Shown here: in pieces, positions 5,211-8,509 of the stretch
Position numbering within the stretch: the first letter of the stretch is position 1
How the letters are laid out: each line of letters starts with the position of its first letter
DNA from: Methanoculleus sp. UBA208
Lineage (GTDB): Archaea; Halobacteriota; Methanomicrobia; Methanomicrobiales; Methanoculleaceae
Length of the DNA: 8,509 bases
Reading direction: 5' to 3'
Assembly (NCBI RefSeq): GCF_002498065.1
Contig: NZ_DAFZ01000070.1
Location: forward strand, 512 to 9,020
The notes under the pieces: model-generated
The model's database searches: none
Told to the model about the DNA's origin: nothing
What the model saw: only the letters and a program-made list of their open reading frames with translations
Program-made: the position numbers and the translations under genes

Positions 5211-8200
5211 TGCCGAAGAAATCTCACATCAAAAAGGTTCTTCTCATCGGCTCCGGCCCCATCCAGATCGGGCAGGCGGCCGAGTTCGATTTCTCGGGGT
5301 CGCAGGCCTGTCGCGCGCTCCGGGAGGAGGGCGTCGAGGTCGTCCTGGTCAACTCGAACCCCGCGACGATCCAGACCGATCCCGATACCGCGGACGTCAT
5401 CTACATCGAGCCCCTGAAGGCCGAACTCATCGCAAAGATCATCGCGAAAGAGAAGCCGGACGGGATCCTGAGCGGCATGGGCGGCCAGACCGGCCTTAAT
5501 ATGACCGCGGAACTCGCGGAGATGGGCGCACTCGATGGCGTGGAGATCCTCGGAACGCCGCTTGAGGCGATCTACCGGGGAGAGGACCGGGAGCAGTTCC
5601 GCGACCTGATGAACGCCATCGGCGAACCTGTTCCCCGGAGCATGATTCTCGAGAACATGAACCAGATCGACGAGGCGATCCGCGAGGTCGGCCTCCCGGC
5701 GATCATCCGGCCGGCATACACCCTGGGCGGCTCCGGCGGCGGCGTGGCGCACACGCCCGAGGAGATGCGGCGGATCATCGAGATCGGGCTCGCCCGCTCG
5801 CGGATTCACCAGGTTCTGGTGGAAGAGAGCGTCGCCGGGTGGAAGGAGATCGAGTTCGAGGTGATGCGGGACGCGTCCGATACCTGCATCATCGTCTGTG
5901 GCATGGAGAACGTCGACCCGATGGGCATTCACACCGGCGAGAGCGTCGTCGTCGCGCCCATCCTCACCCTGCGGGACGACGAGTTCCAGACGCTCCGGAC
6001 CGCCGCAATAAAGATTATCCGGGCGCTCGACGTCCAGGGCGGGTGCAACATCCAGTTCGCTTATCGGGACGGCGAATACCGGATCATCGAGGTGAACCCC
6101 CGGGTCTCGCGTTCGTCTGCGCTCGCGTCCAAGGCGACCGGCTACCCGATCGCCCGGGTGGCGGCAAAGATCGCGATAGGGCTCCGGCTCGATGAGATCA
6201 TGAACACCGTGACCGGTGTCACCCCGGCATCCTTCGAGCCTGCAATCGACTACGTGGTGGTGAAGGTGCCGCGGTGGCCGTTTGACAAGTTCAAGTCCGC
6301 GGACCGGACGCTCACCACGGCGATGAAGAGCACCGGCGAGGTCATGGCGATAGGACGGACGGTTGAGGAGGCATTCAAGAAAGCGCTCCGGTCGCTCGAT
6401 ACCGATATGCAGCGGCACACGAGCCCAAGCGAGATCCGGATGATCCTCACGTCCCCCACCGACGAGCGGTTCGGGTGCCTCTTCGATGCCTTCCGGGAGG
6501 GGTTCACGGTCGGGGAGGTTGCCGATCTGACCGCCATCACGCCGTTCTTCCTTGAAAAGATCAAGAACATCGTCGACCTCGAACGGGAACTCGAGACCGC
6601 GTTTGCACCGGAGGACGTCAGGGCCGCGAGACGTTACGGTTTCTCGGACGAGGAGCTGCAGGCGCTGACGAAAAAGACCGTCGACGAGCTTGCGGCCCTC
6701 TCCGGGACGCCGACCTATAAAATGGTGGACACCTGCGCCGCCGAGTTCCCGGCGACGACACCTTACTTCTACTCCACCTGGGAGGAGGGGTGTGAGCTCG
6801 TCCGGGACGGCGCGAAGAAGGTGCTGATCCTCGGTTCCGGGCCGATCCGGATCGGCCAGGGGATCGAGTTCGACTACTGCACCGTCCACGCGGTGATGGC
6901 GCTTCGCGAAGAAGAGGGGATCGAGGTCCATATTGTCAACAACAACCCCGAGACGGTCTCGACCGACGCCGACACCTCCGATCGGCTCTTCTTTGAGCCG
7001 ATGCAGCTTGAGGACGTCATAAACATCCTCAAGAAAGACGACTATTACGGCGTCATGGTCCAGTTCGGGGGCCAGAACTCGGTGAACCTGGCCGTGCCGC
7101 TGGACGCCGAGATCCGGCGCCTCGATCTACCGACGAAGATCCTCGGGACATCGCCCGACGCCATGGATGCGGCGGAAGACCGTGACCGGTTCAGCCAGCT
7201 TCTCACCCGGCTCGGGATCCCGAGCCCGGCGAACAGTTCCGCCTACTCTGAGGGGGAGGCGCGGGAGATGGCCGGGGCTATCGGCTACCCGGTGCTGGTC
7301 AGGCCGTCTTACGTCCTCGGGGGGCGGGCGATGGAACTCGTCCACGACGAGGCCGAACTTGAGAGTTACATCAAGGAGGCCGTCCGGGTGAGCCGGAAGC
7401 ACCCGGTGCTGATCGACTCGTTCCTCCAGGGCGCTGTCGAGGTCGACGTCGACGCGGTCTCTGACGGAACGGACGTCCTGATCGGCGGCATCATGGAGCA
7501 CATCGAGTGGGCCGGCGTCCATTCCGGCGACTCGGCCTGCGTCATCCCGCCGCAGTCCCTCTCGCCCTCGGTGATCGCGCGGGTGCGCGAATACACGAAG
7601 AAGATCGCGCTCGGCCTCGGGGTCGTCGGGCTGATCAACATCCAGTACGCCGTCCAGAACGATGTGGTCTACGTGCTTGAGGCGAACCCGCGTGCGAGCC
7701 GGACCGTGCCGTTTGTTGCGAAGGCGACGGGCATCGCGCTCGCGAAGATCGCGGCGAAGGTGATGGTCGGCCGGAAACTTGCCGATATGGGTGTTACCGA
7801 ACGGGAGATCGAGCACGTAGCGGTGAAGGAGGTGCTCCTGCCCTTCAACAAGCTCCCCGGCGTCGACACTGTGCTCGGGCCGGAGATGAAGAGCACCGGC
7901 GAGGTGATGGGCATCGACTACGACTTCGGCCGTGCCTACTACAAGGCATGCACCGCCGCGGACAACACCCTGCCGACGACCGGGAACGTCTTCATCTCGG
8001 TGACGGACGAGCAGAAGGAGGAACTCCTGCCGGTCGCGCGGAAGCTCCGGGAGCTCGGCCTCTCGCTTTATGGAACGAGCGGGACGGTCGATTTCCTCAC
8101 CCAGAACGGCGTCGAGGCGAACCTTGTGCGGAAGGTCCAGGAAGGATCCCCGAACGTCATCGATGCCATGCGTTCGGGCGGCATCCGGCTGATCATCAAC

Positions 8201-8380
8201 ACCCCGGCGGACAAGGCGTCCCGGCAGGACCACATCCAGATCATGCGGGCCGCCGTTGATTACGGTATACCCTACATCACCACGCTCCAGGCTGCCCGGG
8301 CAGCGGCGATGGCAATCGACGCCATCAAGCGCGAAGAGATCACCCTCGAGCCGCTCGGGCACTACCACGGGCTAATGTGA
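5210..8380 (+). CDS. carB: Carbamoyl-phosphate synthetase large subunit (CarB)
   Basis: CarB uses two ATP, bicarbonate and CarA-derived ammonia to make carbamoyl phosphate. Its 1056 residues match the usual full length. The two homologous synthetase halves are both intact. The first (about 1-400) has IGSGPIQIGQAAEFDFSG (13-30), RPAYTLGGSGGG (167-178) and IIEVNPR (292-298). The second (about 536-920) has LGSGPIRIGQGIEFDY (541-556), RPSYVLGGRAME (698-709) and VLEANPR (822-828). An oligomerisation region lies between them. The C-terminal MGS-like domain (about 920-1056), with YGTSGTVDFL (954-963) and IINTPAD (995-1001), is where bacterial enzymes bind nucleotide or ornithine effectors; whether this one is regulated so cannot be read here. 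It is a single chain, not split as in some archaea. The start at the overlapping TAATG is supported by AGGGAG at 5196-5201, eight bases upstream. A terminator follows the stop. Confidence 0.97.
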   Translation: MPKKSHIKKVLLIGSGPIQIGQAAEFDFSGSQACRALREEGVEVVLVNSNPATIQTDPDTADVIYIEPLKAELIAKIIAKEKPDGILSGMGGQTGLNMTAELAEMGALDGVEILGTPLEAIYRGEDREQFRDLMNAIGEPVPRSMILENMNQIDEAIREVGLPAIIRPAYTLGGSGGGVAHTPEEMRRIIEIGLARSRIHQVLVEESVAGWKEIEFEVMRDASDTCIIVCGMENVDPMGIHTGESVVVAPILTLRDDEFQTLRTAAIKIIRALDVQGGCNIQFAYRDGEYRIIEVNPRVSRSSALASKATGYPIARVAAKIAIGLRLDEIMNTVTGVTPASFEPAIDYVVVKVPRWPFDKFKSADRTLTTAMKSTGEVMAIGRTVEEAFKKALRSLDTDMQRHTSPSEIRMILTSPTDERFGCLFDAFREGFTVGEVADLTAITPFFLEKIKNIVDLERELETAFAPEDVRAARRYGFSDEELQALTKKTVDELAALSGTPTYKMVDTCAAEFPATTPYFYSTWEEGCELVRDGAKKVLILGSGPIRIGQGIEFDYCTVHAVMALREEEGIEVHIVNNNPETVSTDADTSDRLFFEPMQLEDVINILKKDDYYGVMVQFGGQNSVNLAVPLDAEIRRLDLPTKILGTSPDAMDAAEDRDRFSQLLTRLGIPSPANSSAYSEGEAREMAGAIGYPVLVRPSYVLGGRAMELVHDEAELESYIKEAVRVSRKHPVLIDSFLQGAVEVDVDAVSDGTDVLIGGIMEHIEWAGVHSGDSACVIPPQSLSPSVIARVREYTKKIALGLGVVGLINIQYAVQNDVVYVLEANPRASRTVPFVAKATGIALAKIAAKVMVGRKLADMGVTEREIEHVAVKEVLLPFNKLPGVDTVLGPEMKSTGEVMGIDYDFGRAYYKACTAADNTLPTTGNVFISVTDEQKEELLPVARKLRELGLSLYGTSGTVDFLTQNGVEANLVRKVQEGSPNVIDAMRSGGIRLIINTPADKASRQDHIQIMRAAVDYGIPYITTLQAARAAAMAIDAIKREEITLEPLGHYHGLM

Positions 8381-8406
8381 TCCGGGATTTATCACCTTCT
8401 CTTTTT
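8377..8406 (+). terminator. Terminator after carB
   Basis: A 5-bp stem (GTGAT 8377-8381 with ATCAC 8391-8395, 9-nt loop) overlaps the carB stop codon. It is followed by a pyrimidine tract ending in five Ts at 8402-8406. The T-run alone fits archaeal termination. The stem is short and may be incidental. Confidence 0.55.
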
Positions 8407-8437
8407 GTTCCAGTGTTCTCATCTAGTTCAGCTCACA

Positions 8438-8509
8438 CGAAGAGCGCGAAGCCGCGAAGGACGACTTTCCCGGAGGAAAAGAGTTCAAGCACCGCCAGGT
8501 GCGAGGTGC
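8438..8509 (-). repeat. Hairpin-rich dispersed repeat modules (right edge, inverted)
   Basis: Read on the minus strand, this has the same modules as the left edge. Bases 8505-8481 match 76-100 at 23 of 25 positions and keep the 5-bp stem GCACC/GGTGC (8489-8493/8498-8502). They run into a second hairpin at 8481-8465 (7 bp with one G-T wobble, 3-nt loop) followed by GTCG, as at 4-24 on the left. TTCG-containing sequence continues to about 8438. The copy is cut by the window end. The two copies are inverted relative to each other and enclose all six genes. Confidence 0.6.

Noticed and set aside
4994..6931. 645-codon open frame on the minus strand across the carA/carB junction
   Set aside because: It lies opposite two unmistakable genes. 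High GC in third positions removes stop codons from the antisense frame, and the product has the Arg/Asp/Pro-rich low-complexity look of such shadows.
7127..8368. 413-codon minus-strand frame opposite the 3' half of carB
   Set aside because: Same antisense GC artefact. carB has all its motifs in the sense frame here.
5210..8380. Internal repeat within carB
   Set aside because: The similarity between residues about 10-300 and 538-830 is the ancient duplication found in all CarB proteins.

Overview
The window looks like chromosomal DNA from a GC-rich archaeon, most likely a methanogen of the Methanomicrobiales and possibly Methanoculleus or a relative. The support is indirect: TATA-like boxes at archaeal distances from starts, genes ending at short T-runs, an iron-sulfur flavoprotein of the methanogen Isf type, and archaeal-looking IlvD, CarA and CarB sequences. 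The genus is an inference from overall character. No rRNA or tRNA is present to confirm it.

Layout. Bases 1 to about 128 hold hairpin-rich repeat modules. Bases 201-1844 (+) encode dihydroxy-acid dehydratase (ilvD), which ends at a T-run. A gene-poor stretch of about 330 bases then leads to a beta-class carbonic anhydrase (2179-2760, +). Two minus-strand genes follow: a small four-cysteine thioredoxin-like protein (3101-2757) and a flavodoxin-fold iron-sulfur flavoprotein (3909-3130). A 245-bp divergent control region separates them from carA (4155-5210, +) and carB (5210-8380, +), which overlap by one base and encode carbamoyl-phosphate synthetase. A terminator follows carB, and the window ends in another copy of the same repeat modules in inverted orientation.

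How the genes fit together. IlvD belongs to branched-chain amino acid synthesis. CarAB makes carbamoyl phosphate for pyrimidines and arginine from bicarbonate, glutamine and ATP. The carbonic anhydrase could supply that bicarbonate, but it is a separate transcription unit and the link is only suggestive. The thioredoxin-like protein and the flavoprotein are co-directional and 28 bases apart, so they may form a small redox unit of unknown substrate.

Most of the window is housekeeping, and no defence system, mobile element, CRISPR array or other clearly new system is visible. The best leads are: the structured repeats at the two edges, whose hairpin stem changes in a compensatory way between copies; a hidden upstream coding extension of the flavoprotein that points to an indel in a GGGG run or an unusual start; the uncharacterised four-cysteine protein; and a convergent gene pair whose stop codons share one CTAG.
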